Of a stretch of 64,000 nt of DNA, positions 1 to 9,065 are shown piece after piece (within the stretch, counting starts at the first letter, position 1; each line of letters begins with the position of its first letter). Under the pieces are notes generated by a model. The model saw nothing but the letters and a program-made list of their open reading frames with translations, ran no database searches and had not been told where the DNA came from. The DNA lies in assembly GCA_021777055.1 (NCBI GenBank), contig JAIQZO010000044.1, forward strand, positions 62,001 to 126,000, in the 5' to 3' direction. This stretch comes from Candidatus Anammoxibacter sp. (GTDB lineage Bacteria; Planctomycetota; Brocadiia; Brocadiales; Anammoxibacteraceae). The position numbers and the translations under genes are program-made.

Positions 1-815
1 AAAACAAACACATCACATTGTCTTAACAATTCTACTATGTCTAAACGATGGTTATAAAGATGGACTTTGTCTGCTATCCCATGTTGTTGTATTAGTGATT
101 TTATTTCTTCCGGGTAACCGTCAAGTGTCCAATTGCCTCCCACTAATAGAAGATCCGCGTCTGTTGTCATATTGGCAAAAGCATTTACCAATACATGGAT
201 ACCTTTACGTTTTTCTAACTGTCCTAGAAACAAAAATCGTATGCGTCCACTTACTTTTGGAACTATGGGAGATTGTAGCCCTCCGCTCTCTTCAATTCTA
301 GTTCTATTCACAAAATTACCGACTATTGAAACTTTATTCTTATTTGGGGAATTGAGTAGCTCTGCTGCTTGGGATTTACAAATAGCAAAATATTTGTTAA
401 TCCAGCGACATGAATAATTTCTTTTAGAGTATTCTCCACCTGCACGAGCTGCAATTGGAATCCCAAGAAGTTTAGCGGCAAAAGCTAATGAAGGCCCCCA
501 AGAGACATAATTAAGATGAATAACCTGTATCTTGTGTTTTTTTAACCTTACCAACCATTTTAATGTGCTGAGCAAATAGTTAATAATACCCAGGCGTGAG
601 TATTGCCTACTATGCCCCGGGATTACCGCAATACCTCTTTCATTTAATAACGGATAAAACTCTGCACCAATTTTACCGGTTAGATTTAAGTTAATCACCA
701 TGTCTTTACTGTAGAGTCCTAAATCTAAAATGTCGTTAGTAGAACCAATTTTCGTATTAAATTTATCTATTTCGATCAATATATTTAGACCCTGCTGTTC
801 CATTTTCATATCCAT
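1..815 (-). CDS. GT4-type glycosyltransferase, C-terminus cut by window edge
   Basis: I translated the minus strand by hand. An open frame runs from an ATG at 815 (MDMKMEQQG...) off the left edge, giving 271 residues with no stop. A stop lies just upstream, so 815 is the first usable ATG. The middle has an ARAGGEYSKRN stretch typical of the acceptor-domain end of GT4 enzymes. It is followed by RFLFLGQLEKRKGIHVL, the donor-domain opening of the GT-B fold, and by LVGG and a VELLRQCDVFV segment. It should transfer a sugar from a nucleotide donor at the cytoplasmic membrane during exopolysaccharide assembly. It is the last visible gene of the minus-strand polysaccharide locus, 98 bases after the flippase. 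The acceptor sugar cannot be told from the sequence. Confidence 0.8.
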   Translation of the reverse strand, partial: MDMKMEQQGLNILIEIDKFNTKIGSTNDILDLGLYSKDMVINLNLTGKIGAEFYPLLNERGIAVIPGHSRQYSRLGIINYLLSTLKWLVRLKKHKIQVIHLNYVSWGPSLAFAAKLLGIPIAARAGGEYSKRNYSCRWINKYFAICKSQAAELLNSPNKNKVSIVGNFVNRTRIEESGGLQSPIVPKVSGRIRFLFLGQLEKRKGIHVLVNAFANMTTDADLLLVGGNWTLDGYPEEIKSLIQQHGIADKVHLYNHRLDIVELLRQCDVFV

Positions 816-913
816 TAACCCTATGAAGTTAATTTATTAACCAAGTTGCATGCAGATTTGCATTTGATATTTATTGCACAAAGAGTAACATTGTCACAAA
901 ACTATAAAGAAAT

Positions 914-2443
914 TTATCTGGATAAAGTAATTTTCTTATTTAACACATTAAAAAGCATTTGACGATGCTCCTTGTTCACTACAAGAAAAAACGCCATAAG
1001 AATCCACAAAACTATAACACTTGAACAATATAGAAAAAATTGTTGATAATTTACCACTTTTATTGGAAAGAAAAAATATAATACCCCAAAAAGAGAAAAG
1101 AGAATAAAACTACCTATATAGCTTTTAAAAAAGTAGTCTATAAACTTTATATTAAGTACTTTGCAAGTATATATCGGTATAACGCAAACATTTGCAATTA
1201 AAAGTGGTAGTGCCGTCCCAACAGCAACTCCTTCAATCCCATATGGTTTTACTAGCACTATACTTAAAATTAAATTAAAAACTGCTTCTATTATTAACAC
1301 ATAAGCAAGAAATTTATGTTTGCTTATTCCTTTGAGTATTGCCTGTGCAATTAATTGCGAAAGCGAAAAAATATATCCAATCAATAAAATCCTCAAAACC
1401 CAAGTTGACCTAATACCAAACTCTTTCCCCATCCATAACGAAATGAAATCATCCCCAACAGTAAATAGCAAAAATACTATCAAAAGGCTTAAAACCAATG
1501 TATATTTAGTAATAAGAGGATAAAGTTTTTTGTTCTTTTCTCCATCACCAACTGCATCTTGCGAACTAATCACTGGTATAAATACCATTGAGATTGCCCA
1601 GATAATTTTCTCAACATATTCCAATATCATTGCCGGAATTGCATAGAATGAAACCTCACTTACTCTAATAAATTTTCCAATTACAATAGAGTCTGTATAA
1701 AAAAGAATTTTAAGCGCAATCGCAATAATAAAACTGTAAATACTATAATTATAAATCTCTTTAAACATTGATTTCCTGCAACTAGACCACTTAAAGCGAA
1801 GAAATCTGTATTTTCTATGAATAATTACATACTGAATAAAATACTTTAGTAGGTTAACTGACAGCTGAATAATAGCTAATGTTAGTAACTTATAACCATT
1901 ACATAACATTATAACCAAAATGGAGTTCTTTAAGATTGTTACAGTAATGGATATTATATTAATCTGCAGAAACCCTTGAGCTGCACTTAATGTACCAAGG
2001 AAAACGGAAAATAGGAGGCTAAAGGCTAAATCTGATCCTACGACGAAGAACACTAAATATATGTAGGTTTTCGATAATGACTCAATTTTAAAGAAATCAT
2101 TAATAAAAATACCAAATATGGCGGTGGTAAGGATAACTACAAAACTTATAATTAGAAAAAAGAAAATTGATGTACTAAAAACTTCATTAGCTTTTTGTTC
2201 GTTTTTCAGTGCTATATATTTTGAGATAAAGCAAACAATAGCCGTATTAACTCCAAAATCCAAAACAGTGAAATAGCCAGTTAGAGAATTTATTAGAATC
2301 CATATCCCATAATTTTCTTTACCTAAGTTATGTACAATAATCGGAGTAACAAAAAAGCTTATTAATATAAGAATAATAAAATTTGTCCAATTCGAGAATA
2401 TATTTGTAATGATTTTATTTTTATTCATTTTTCTTACTGCCAA
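914..2443 (-). CDS. Wzx-like polysaccharide flippase (MATE/MVF-type)
   Basis: A 509-residue, very hydrophobic protein with about 12-14 predicted membrane segments. It starts with a short basic stretch (MNKNKIITN) and a glycine-containing first helix, as in Wzx/RfbX polysaccharide export proteins. The motif GKENYGIWIL followed by DFGVNTAI is typical of the first two helices of that family. The expected role is flipping lipid-linked oligosaccharide repeat units across the inner membrane for polymerisation. Context fits: the ligase/polymerase, several glycosyltransferases and a polysaccharide lyase are encoded upstream on the same strand. An internal ATG (MNKNK, 5 codons in) is an alternative start. 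Substrate is unknown. Confidence 0.88.
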   Translation of the reverse strand: MAVRKMNKNKIITNIFSNWTNFIILILISFFVTPIIVHNLGKENYGIWILINSLTGYFTVLDFGVNTAIVCFISKYIALKNEQKANEVFSTSIFFFLIISFVVILTTAIFGIFINDFFKIESLSKTYIYLVFFVVGSDLAFSLLFSVFLGTLSAAQGFLQINIISITVTILKNSILVIMLCNGYKLLTLAIIQLSVNLLKYFIQYVIIHRKYRFLRFKWSSCRKSMFKEIYNYSIYSFIIAIALKILFYTDSIVIGKFIRVSEVSFYAIPAMILEYVEKIIWAISMVFIPVISSQDAVGDGEKNKKLYPLITKYTLVLSLLIVFLLFTVGDDFISLWMGKEFGIRSTWVLRILLIGYIFSLSQLIAQAILKGISKHKFLAYVLIIEAVFNLILSIVLVKPYGIEGVAVGTALPLLIANVCVIPIYTCKVLNIKFIDYFFKSYIGSFILFSLFGVLYFFFPIKVVNYQQFFLYCSSVIVLWILMAFFLVVNKEHRQMLFNVLNKKITLSR

Positions 2444-2465
2444 CTTTAATCATATTCTGGAAAAT

Positions 2466-3470
2466 TTACAAAGCGCAAAGATTTCTTTCATTTTCTATGG
2501 TATAAACAAATAGTTCTTTTAACACATTGTCCATTTTATAATGATCTCCGTACGCAAGAAGCTCTCTCATTGACATTTCAAATAGTGTCATTTCCAATAA
2601 AACAGGTAAAAGACTCCGATCCCATCCAATAGCCTTCATATATCTACTAAAACATGTGGCAACAATTTCACGTAGCCTTCCGTTTGAGAAGAAAACCCGT
2701 TTATACGAATCTCGTATTCCTACTTTTGGATCTTCATGTAAACATAAACAAAACCCAAGATTTATTAGAAACCATATTAAATCCTTAGGGAAAAACATAG
2801 AGGATTCTGAGAATTCCCAATCAATTATTCCATTTATACTCTCTTCTCTGTAATCAACTATAATATTCGTCTGCCAATAATCACCGTGAAAAAAGAAACT
2901 ATTATTTTCTTTTTCAAGCATTTGTTTATGTTTAATTAACTTTTCCACATTTTTTCTATTACTTGACGAATTTAATTCGTTTTTAAAGATACCATGGATC
3001 TGTTCGTAATCATAAACAGAATCATTACGGACAGATTGACAGGAACTCTTTGTATTACCTATATCAACAAGTAAATCAACTGATTTACTAACTAGCTTTT
3101 CTGTTTTTTTATTCAACCCCTTGTTTTTAATAAGTTCAAATAGACTAGTTCCCTGTATACCTTCTTGTAAGAAGAATGGTTTTTCATTATATTCATCCAA
3201 ATATAAAGGTGTCGGTATAATATTAGATAATATAGAATTGGCACTCAGTATCTTCAAACTTCTATATTCGTTTCGCACTTTATGCCCAAAAGTGGAGTTT
3301 CTTGAAGATTTAAAAATATAGTTTGGGAATGTAGAGTTATTTATGAAAATAAGGACAATATCATTACCAAAACTTTCAGTACACGACGATATAGGGATCA
3401 CCTGCATCGTTTTTGGTTTTTCTGATTCTGTAAATTTCTCCCAATTTTCTATTAAAAATCTTTTAAGCAT
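2466..3470 (-). CDS. APH-fold phosphotransferase
   Basis: 334 residues. The kinase core is visible in the C-terminal half: HGDYWQTN, the catalytic loop (HxDxxxxN) of aminoglycoside/choline-kinase-like enzymes, then IIDWEFS in the position of the metal-binding DFG-like motif. It presumably phosphorylates a small molecule or a sugar hydroxyl. True antibiotic resistance is unlikely, because the gene sits between a polysaccharide lyase, an unknown gene and the flippase. It starts 3 bases after the end of the unknown gene at 3474, so the three genes look translationally coupled. A role in sugar activation or glycan modification is inference from context only. The N-terminal nucleotide-binding lobe is divergent. 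Confidence 0.72.
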   Translation of the reverse strand: MLKRFLIENWEKFTESEKPKTMQVIPISSCTESFGNDIVLIFINNSTFPNYIFKSSRNSTFGHKVRNEYRSLKILSANSILSNIIPTPLYLDEYNEKPFFLQEGIQGTSLFELIKNKGLNKKTEKLVSKSVDLLVDIGNTKSSCQSVRNDSVYDYEQIHGIFKNELNSSSNRKNVEKLIKHKQMLEKENNSFFFHGDYWQTNIIVDYREESINGIIDWEFSESSMFFPKDLIWFLINLGFCLCLHEDPKVGIRDSYKRVFFSNGRLREIVATCFSRYMKAIGWDRSLLPVLLEMTLFEMSMRELLAYGDHYKMDNVLKELFVYTIENERNLCAL

Positions 3471-3473
3471 TAT

Positions 3474-4073
3474 TTAACCAGCCTTGATATTTTCAGATTT
3501 AGTTTTAAGCAAACAACTAATAGCTATTATGTATCCTTCATAAATTACTTTAGATAGTCCCAAACTAATCATTGTGTTTTTAATAGCGCTTTTGATCTTC
3601 GATTTAACGGAAACGTTCGTTTTGAGCTTTAAGATATATCTTTCCACTGTTTTATGATGACCTCCACTTATTGGCACTATTGAATAGAAATAATCAGGGT
3701 CAATGCCATAAAGTTCAATCTTACCATTAGGTAGCGAATCCTTCACATTTATAACAGTATTAATCTCTTTTTGATTATCTGTATAAAAAAAATAAGCTAA
3801 TACTTGTTCCTGCGGAAACTGTTTAATGAGATCAGCTAGATCATCTTTATCTATACAATTGGAGCCCATTAGGACTACTACAATTTTATATTTCATACTT
3901 TCTAATGTATCTATTATAACTTTGTGTGGATTAGGTATAACGCTTCTCACTAATTGGCCATCTTCAAAAAAAACTATTTCCAGCTCGTCCCAATCGACAC
4001 CAAAGAAGAGAATTTTTATACGTTCCAATATATACTTTTGATGCGGAGGAATCTCTATATCTTTATAATCCAT
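3474..4073 (-). CDS. Hypothetical protein, coupled to lyase and kinase genes
   Basis: I do not recognise this 199-residue protein. It has alternating hydrophobic strands (ILFFGVDWDELEIVFF, KIVVVLMGSN, VLAYFFYT) like an alpha/beta domain, and a basic C-terminal region (VKSKIKSAIKNTM) followed by a hydrophobic stretch that could touch the membrane. No signal peptide or catalytic motif is obvious. Its start overlaps the 3' end of the upstream lyase gene by 11 bases, and its stop lies 3 bases before the kinase start, so it is almost certainly co-translated with both. A partial Rossmann-like (methyltransferase or glycosyltransferase) fold is possible but unsupported by motifs. Confidence 0.65.
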   Translation of the reverse strand: MDYKDIEIPPHQKYILERIKILFFGVDWDELEIVFFEDGQLVRSVIPNPHKVIIDTLESMKYKIVVVLMGSNCIDKDDLADLIKQFPQEQVLAYFFYTDNQKEINTVINVKDSLPNGKIELYGIDPDYFYSIVPISGGHHKTVERYILKLKTNVSVKSKIKSAIKNTMISLGLSKVIYEGYIIAISCLLKTKSENIKAG

Positions 4074-6537
4074 TTGAATCCCTTACATTTTGAAAATATG
4101 TGTGCATTACGCCATAATTCATAAGTATCGCTAATGGGCGAATAAATGTTACAGATTCATCATTAAAAGAAAGAACATCAGTAATTGCCATATCATAAAA
4201 ATAGTCGGATTTTTCCAGGAACTCATCTTTTATAGAACCGTTAGAATATTTATACGCATAATCAAAGATAGCGCTTTTCCGAACATCATGAGCAGGCCAT
4301 GTTGTGCTTGGAATTTCAACCACATGAAACATCTGTTTATAAGGAACTTCATTTTTCAACATCCATTTGGCATGATGCAGCAAACTTTCTTTTGCATACT
4401 GAAACATCTTATTGTGCTCATTCATACCATCTTTTATATCAAGGTACTTACCAATTGACTGAAGGAAAATCAGGTAAAACCATCGAGCCTCAATCTGTTG
4501 TTTTTGCAGTTTGTCTATATCATCAGAAGGGCTTATATATTTTTTAAGTATTTTTTCTGCTTTTAAAAGATATCTTCTGCTTTTAGATACTTCAAATGCG
4601 TCCAGTAATGTAGCAATTGCATTCGCCTGGCATCTTCCAGGGGAATGTGCATATTCTTGCAAAATTGACGACATGGTATGTTTCATTTTTCGAAGGATTC
4701 CTAAAATAGTCATATCTATTTTATCTCGATCAATTAACCAGTCTGCAAGTTCGATAATGGCATCTTTTGCCATAACATTACCTGTAAGGAAATAATATTT
4801 TAAAAGACCTGTGGTATAACAATTCTCAGGGGTTAAACCACCTCCATAAGACTTTAATCCAAGGGCATCTGCACTCTTTTTTGAAAACGACCTGTGTGTA
4901 GAGGTCTCTGCATGCATAAAGTGATCAGTATGCCAGAAGGCTCCTCCATTGAATGCCCGCCTATCTCTTTTTGTATGATAAATATCAATATCTATTACAT
5001 GTCTTGCAAGATTATTCATTAATTCATACCACTTTAATTCCCCTGTACGAGCAAACTGGTAAATACAACCATGAATAATATCGTATTGATTATTATAATG
5101 AGAAACAAATGGTTTTAATTGACCTTTATATCCAACTTTCTCATGTTCTGCATAAATATCACCAAAATTCCGCCATCCATACTCGTCAATTATTTCTCTA
5201 TTCTTATAAACAGAGTTTTCACCATTAATAACATTGTTTACTAATTTTTGGTAATTACTGTTTTTATCATCATTACTTGGTGCCATATATCCTAAAGCCA
5301 TACACTTTGAATGCCAATCTGGTGTAGAACGTGCAACAAGAGGATTGAGAAATCCGTCAAGACCTGCACTATTATTAATACTATCATCTTGCCCAAAACT
5401 TATATAACACGTATGAGTTTTTTGTTCACCACCTTGCAGTTCGAACATATCATTATATTGTTTTGGAAATAGCCCTATTTTTAGTTTATTTTCTTTTGCT
5501 TCGATTGATTTAGGGGAATTTTGCCAGAAATTCACAACCATCGCCCCAATTGATATATTTTGTGAAGTTACAATAACAATAGGATTGGCCCTATTCCCCT
5601 CCTCTAGTATAGTGCTCACCGATTTAACTTTATAACCAGAAAAGCAGTTCATAACCTTTCCATCTTTATTGACATGATTAATGCTATTCCAATTATCCCC
5701 ACCACTGGAATCCTGATAAATTTCTACCCCAGTCCCATTTAATTTCTTTATATTTTCATCAACTTTAGTCTTCCAGAATATAAGCGCTTCCTCTTCTGTA
5801 TAAAGGCCAAAACACAAGGAAAGGTCATCAAAATATATGGAACCGTCATCTCCAAGATCCCATAATCCTCCAGGGTGTTTAGCTGCCCTAGGATTTTTTA
5901 TAGTGAAATCAACCTTTACAACACTTTTCCCGGCATAAAATGACAATCGTGAAGAAAACGTAGCAAATTCTTTTCCGTCCCTTGATTCAAAAGAACCTTC
6001 TGCCAGTATAGTACTCCTTAAAAGACCTGATGTTTCAATATCAACTTTATTAATTACAGGTTTGAACTCATCCGAGGATGAACCCTTAAGAAGTGTTAAA
6101 CAATTTTGTCGGTCAATCAATTCAGTTCCAGATATTCTTACGCTTTGAAAAGGAATAAAGGTTCTATTATCAAAAGCAAATTCAGCTTTACCAGTATTGA
6201 CGCAAATCAACGAATCTGTTTTCTTAATATTTATTATATTTTCAATATTTCGTTGTCCTGTAAGTCCATCATAATTTAAATAATAGTTAACAACTGAATT
6301 TGCCTGACAAACAACATTAAAATCACAAAGTATCCATTTAAGACTTTGGTCAGGCCATTGAGCGAATATCTCTGTTTGTAAGGGTATCAGATTACTATTG
6401 CAATCAGAAATTGACAAATCTTTTTTGTCATATAAAACGTTTTTTGGGAAAGGTATACCAACCGTAACAGGTTCTCCAATTCGCTCAATACCTGCAGTTT
6501 CTTCAACTATAAGTTTTATGTTTTTTTTGTTATACAT
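4063..6537 (-). CDS. PcRGLX-like polysaccharide lyase (exo-rhamnogalacturonan lyase family)
   Basis: 824 residues. The N-terminal part (about residues 15-95) reads VTVGIPFPK...LKWILCDFNV, which matches the RIFT-barrel first domain of PcRGLX/YetA-like proteins, where a ligand is 'replaced' next to a GIPFP strand. A central beta-rich domain follows, with DLGDDGSIYFDDL. The C-terminal half has helical-toroid motifs, including GAFWHTDHFMHAETSTHRS and YGGGLTPENCYTTGLLKYY. Family members cleave rhamnose-uronate linkages in plant or microbial polysaccharides. There is no clear signal peptide, so it may act in the cytoplasm or be exported unusually. Within an exopolysaccharide operon it may trim or turn over the host's own polymer (inference). 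Its 3' end overlaps the next gene by 11 bases. Confidence 0.75.
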   Translation of the reverse strand: MYNKKNIKLIVEETAGIERIGEPVTVGIPFPKNVLYDKKDLSISDCNSNLIPLQTEIFAQWPDQSLKWILCDFNVVCQANSVVNYYLNYDGLTGQRNIENIINIKKTDSLICVNTGKAEFAFDNRTFIPFQSVRISGTELIDRQNCLTLLKGSSSDEFKPVINKVDIETSGLLRSTILAEGSFESRDGKEFATFSSRLSFYAGKSVVKVDFTIKNPRAAKHPGGLWDLGDDGSIYFDDLSLCFGLYTEEEALIFWKTKVDENIKKLNGTGVEIYQDSSGGDNWNSINHVNKDGKVMNCFSGYKVKSVSTILEEGNRANPIVIVTSQNISIGAMVVNFWQNSPKSIEAKENKLKIGLFPKQYNDMFELQGGEQKTHTCYISFGQDDSINNSAGLDGFLNPLVARSTPDWHSKCMALGYMAPSNDDKNSNYQKLVNNVINGENSVYKNREIIDEYGWRNFGDIYAEHEKVGYKGQLKPFVSHYNNQYDIIHGCIYQFARTGELKWYELMNNLARHVIDIDIYHTKRDRRAFNGGAFWHTDHFMHAETSTHRSFSKKSADALGLKSYGGGLTPENCYTTGLLKYYFLTGNVMAKDAIIELADWLIDRDKIDMTILGILRKMKHTMSSILQEYAHSPGRCQANAIATLLDAFEVSKSRRYLLKAEKILKKYISPSDDIDKLQKQQIEARWFYLIFLQSIGKYLDIKDGMNEHNKMFQYAKESLLHHAKWMLKNEVPYKQMFHVVEIPSTTWPAHDVRKSAIFDYAYKYSNGSIKDEFLEKSDYFYDMAITDVLSFNDESVTFIRPLAILMNYGVMHTYFQNVRDSNGL

Positions 6538-6618
6538 TTTGATTACTAATTCAGTTACTCTTAACCCGAAAATGCAAGTGCACGTTACTAATGGTCATAG
6601 AAATTAAACACCAAACAA

Positions 6619-7725
6619 TCATGAATACTTTATATACATCTCCTCGTATTTCTCAAGCATCATTTTAAAAGAAAATAGAGCCTCAACTCTTTCTCGTCCT
6701 GCTTTTCCCAATTGGGTTGCTAATTCTCTATTATGATAAAGTAACAATATCTTCTCGGCCATGGCTTCAGCGTCATTACTATCGACCAAAAAACCTGTCA
6801 CTTTATCTTTAAGTATTTCAGGGTTTCCACCTACATTTGTTACAATTCCGGGCAATCCGGCATTCATTGCTTCTAATAAGGTAACTGAAGTCCCTTCTGT
6901 AAGTGAACTCAATAGAAAAACGTCAGAGGATCTAAATATTTCTAACACATTATTTCTATATCCTAAGAGACAAACATGTTCTGATAAACCGTATTCGTTT
7001 ATCTTCGCAAAAAGGTTAGCATATTCTGATCCGTCACCAATAATTATCAATTTGCATTTGGTAATAGATCTTGTAATTATTCGCATAACATCTATTAACA
7101 TTATGTGGTTCTTTATGGGGTCTAGACGTGCCGCGGTAACAAGGATAAAATCTTCTTTTCCAACATTCATCTGTTTATGGATATGAGCATTCGGAGTTTT
7201 AATTGCTTTCAGCTTCATTCCATTATAGACAACATTTATCTTGTCTCTTGCAAAATTATCATAATCAACCATTGCATCCTTTGTAGACATTGACACCGCA
7301 ATTATTTCTGAAGAAAACCGCGAAAGAATAGGGTTAAAAATGAACCTTTTGAGACTTCTCTTCTCTGGATAAAACCGCCCGTGCTCAGTGAATATGACAC
7401 TAGGTTTCCTTGAGAAATTCCTTGCAAGAGAACTATAAAAAAAAGGGGTATATTGATGCGCGTGAACGATGTCAATTTCTTTATCATGGTACAGCTTTCT
7501 TAAACAGCAGATTAACTTTACATCTATGCCAGGCCTTCTCCCCAGTGATACCACAGTGACACCTTTAGATAATAAATCCTCTCCTAGTTTGCCGATTTTA
7601 TCAAGACAGCAGATCATAACGTTAAACTGTTGATTATTGGTCTCTTCAGCGAGATCAACAACAAGCTTTTCAGCCCCACCGACGTCTAGTGAATGGATAA
7701 CATGTAGGACATTTCTCTTTTTCAT
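6619..7725 (-). CDS. Glycosyltransferase family 4 protein
   Basis: 368 residues with a complete GT-B fold. The N-terminus has VIHSLDVGGAEK, the classic GT4 acceptor loop. The donor domain begins near LVTAARLDPIKNH, and the EX7E-type signature region is SLTEGTSVTLLEAMNAG followed by VGGNPEIL. It retains configuration while transferring a sugar from a nucleotide sugar to the lipid-linked precursor. The start ATG overlaps the stop of the upstream ligase gene (7722-7725), showing tight translational coupling. It resembles the GT4 enzymes found in exosortase-A exopolysaccharide loci. The sugar donor is not inferable. Confidence 0.9.
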   Translation of the reverse strand: MKKRNVLHVIHSLDVGGAEKLVVDLAEETNNQQFNVMICCLDKIGKLGEDLLSKGVTVVSLGRRPGIDVKLICCLRKLYHDKEIDIVHAHQYTPFFYSSLARNFSRKPSVIFTEHGRFYPEKRSLKRFIFNPILSRFSSEIIAVSMSTKDAMVDYDNFARDKINVVYNGMKLKAIKTPNAHIHKQMNVGKEDFILVTAARLDPIKNHIMLIDVMRIITRSITKCKLIIIGDGSEYANLFAKINEYGLSEHVCLLGYRNNVLEIFRSSDVFLLSSLTEGTSVTLLEAMNAGLPGIVTNVGGNPEILKDKVTGFLVDSNDAEAMAEKILLLYHNRELATQLGKAGRERVEALFSFKMMLEKYEEMYIKYS

Positions 7726-9047
7726 GCTAATTGTTCTACTTCTTTCGTTTGCACAGATACATTTATATGTTTTGCGCTATTAGAACAGATATTGTTATAA
7801 CAGCCAATAAAAGCAGCCAACCAATATAACGCCTCCACATAAAGAATACTTATAAAGACCCCAGAGATGATAAGCACCAAGAAACTTGCTTCTAAAGCTA
7901 TTGACGTATAATAAAGTTCATGGGATCCCGCCCTAATAAGATCTTTTTTTATCCTTCTGGAGAACTTAAAAACAGAAAACAAGAAAACCATAAATATGGC
8001 AAATCCATGATACCCATATTCAGCTAAAACCTGAAAATACATGGAATGGACAGCCCTTGTCTGTGTAGAAGAGAGTGATTCAAGAGGTAAATATAAAGGA
8101 CTCAGTGCTTGATATCCAAATGCACCAGCCCCAAAAGGATGATCACGCACCATGTCAAAAGTAGTAAGCCAGAAAAATGTCCGCTCCCTACCAGTGTAAC
8201 CTTCTTCTGCTGGATTAATTACGGTTGCCATCCGTTCCCAAAACAACTGATCCGCCATATAGAAAAAGCCTGCAATACCAACGGCAAGCACAATTATAAT
8301 TTTATACTTTTTAAAGGTTGCAAATGCTGGCGATAATAGAGAAAAACCGAAATAATAAAGAGATGCTACGACTAAACCAAGAAACGCCCCACGACTATTT
8401 ATCAATACCAATGCATTAAAAACAAAAACCATTATTATCAGAGAACAACACTTTTGCCACTTTTTGCCAATAATCAGATAATTAATAAGGATTGGAATCG
8501 CCGTTGCCACTAGAGCAGCCGCAGAATTAGCGTCTTGCGTGTCAGAACCCGCCAAATTTTCCAAACGTGCCTGCCCAGTCCTACCCATTGAATGAGCCAC
8601 CCAGGAAATGTAAAATTGCCCTAGCAAAAATGCGCCAATCAAATATTCAAATTGCTTCTTCGTAATAACAATTTTAGAAATCAGAAAGATAAATAATAAA
8701 TACTTTACAAAAATAGTTAAAAATTTCTCATGAAGATATTTATCAACTGCAATAGGCCAAGTTGCAACCATTAAGATCCCAAAAATGAGCATCCATTTAT
8801 ATTGAGGAAATTCAAAAATTTTATTACCTCTGTACTTGTGGTAATAGATAACAAAACCGATAAAAGATACTATTCCAATTAGGAATTGATATCTGAGATC
8901 AGGCAGTCCACTGCTCCACCATCTATGCGTAGGATTCAGAAAGTATGTAAAAATATATACATACAAGCCATAAGCAGGATCTTTTTTAATAGCGAGAAAG
9001 AAGCCCGTGAAGTATATAGTTAAAAAAACTAGTGATGTGATAGAAAT
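7722..9047 (-). CDS. O-antigen ligase/polymerase-like membrane protein, XrtA-associated type
   Basis: The first ATG/GTG/TTG start gives 414 residues from a TTG at 8966, but this removes the first membrane helix. The same frame stays open upstream to the TAA at 9063-9065 and encodes a typical TM1 (LVFLTIYFTGFFLAI) joining smoothly to KKDPAYGLYVYI. The only plausible start there is ATT at 9047, seven bases after a strong GGAGG at 9055-9059, so I extend to 9047 (441 residues). The protein has about 10-12 membrane segments. The loop GREGRTFFWLTTFDM-like region (GYTGRERTFF) and DHPFGAGAFGYQ match the Wzy/WaaL periplasmic loop. FLNPTHRWW near the start resembles exosortase-A-associated O-glycosylation ligases. 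It probably polymerises or ligates the exopolysaccharide. Confidence 0.82.
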   Translation of the reverse strand: MSITSLVFLTIYFTGFFLAIKKDPAYGLYVYIFTYFLNPTHRWWSSGLPDLRYQFLIGIVSFIGFVIYYHKYRGNKIFEFPQYKWMLIFGILMVATWPIAVDKYLHEKFLTIFVKYLLFIFLISKIVITKKQFEYLIGAFLLGQFYISWVAHSMGRTGQARLENLAGSDTQDANSAAALVATAIPILINYLIIGKKWQKCCSLIIMVFVFNALVLINSRGAFLGLVVASLYYFGFSLLSPAFATFKKYKIIIVLAVGIAGFFYMADQLFWERMATVINPAEEGYTGRERTFFWLTTFDMVRDHPFGAGAFGYQALSPLYLPLESLSSTQTRAVHSMYFQVLAEYGYHGFAIFMVFLFSVFKFSRRIKKDLIRAGSHELYYTSIALEASFLVLIISGVFISILYVEALYWLAAFIGCYNNICSNSAKHINVSVQTKEVEQLA

Positions 9048-9065
9048 AACAATTCCTCCACTTTA

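Noticed and set aside
2466..3470. APH-like gene as an aminoglycoside resistance gene
   Set aside because: It has the fold motifs but lies in a polysaccharide operon and has a divergent N-lobe.
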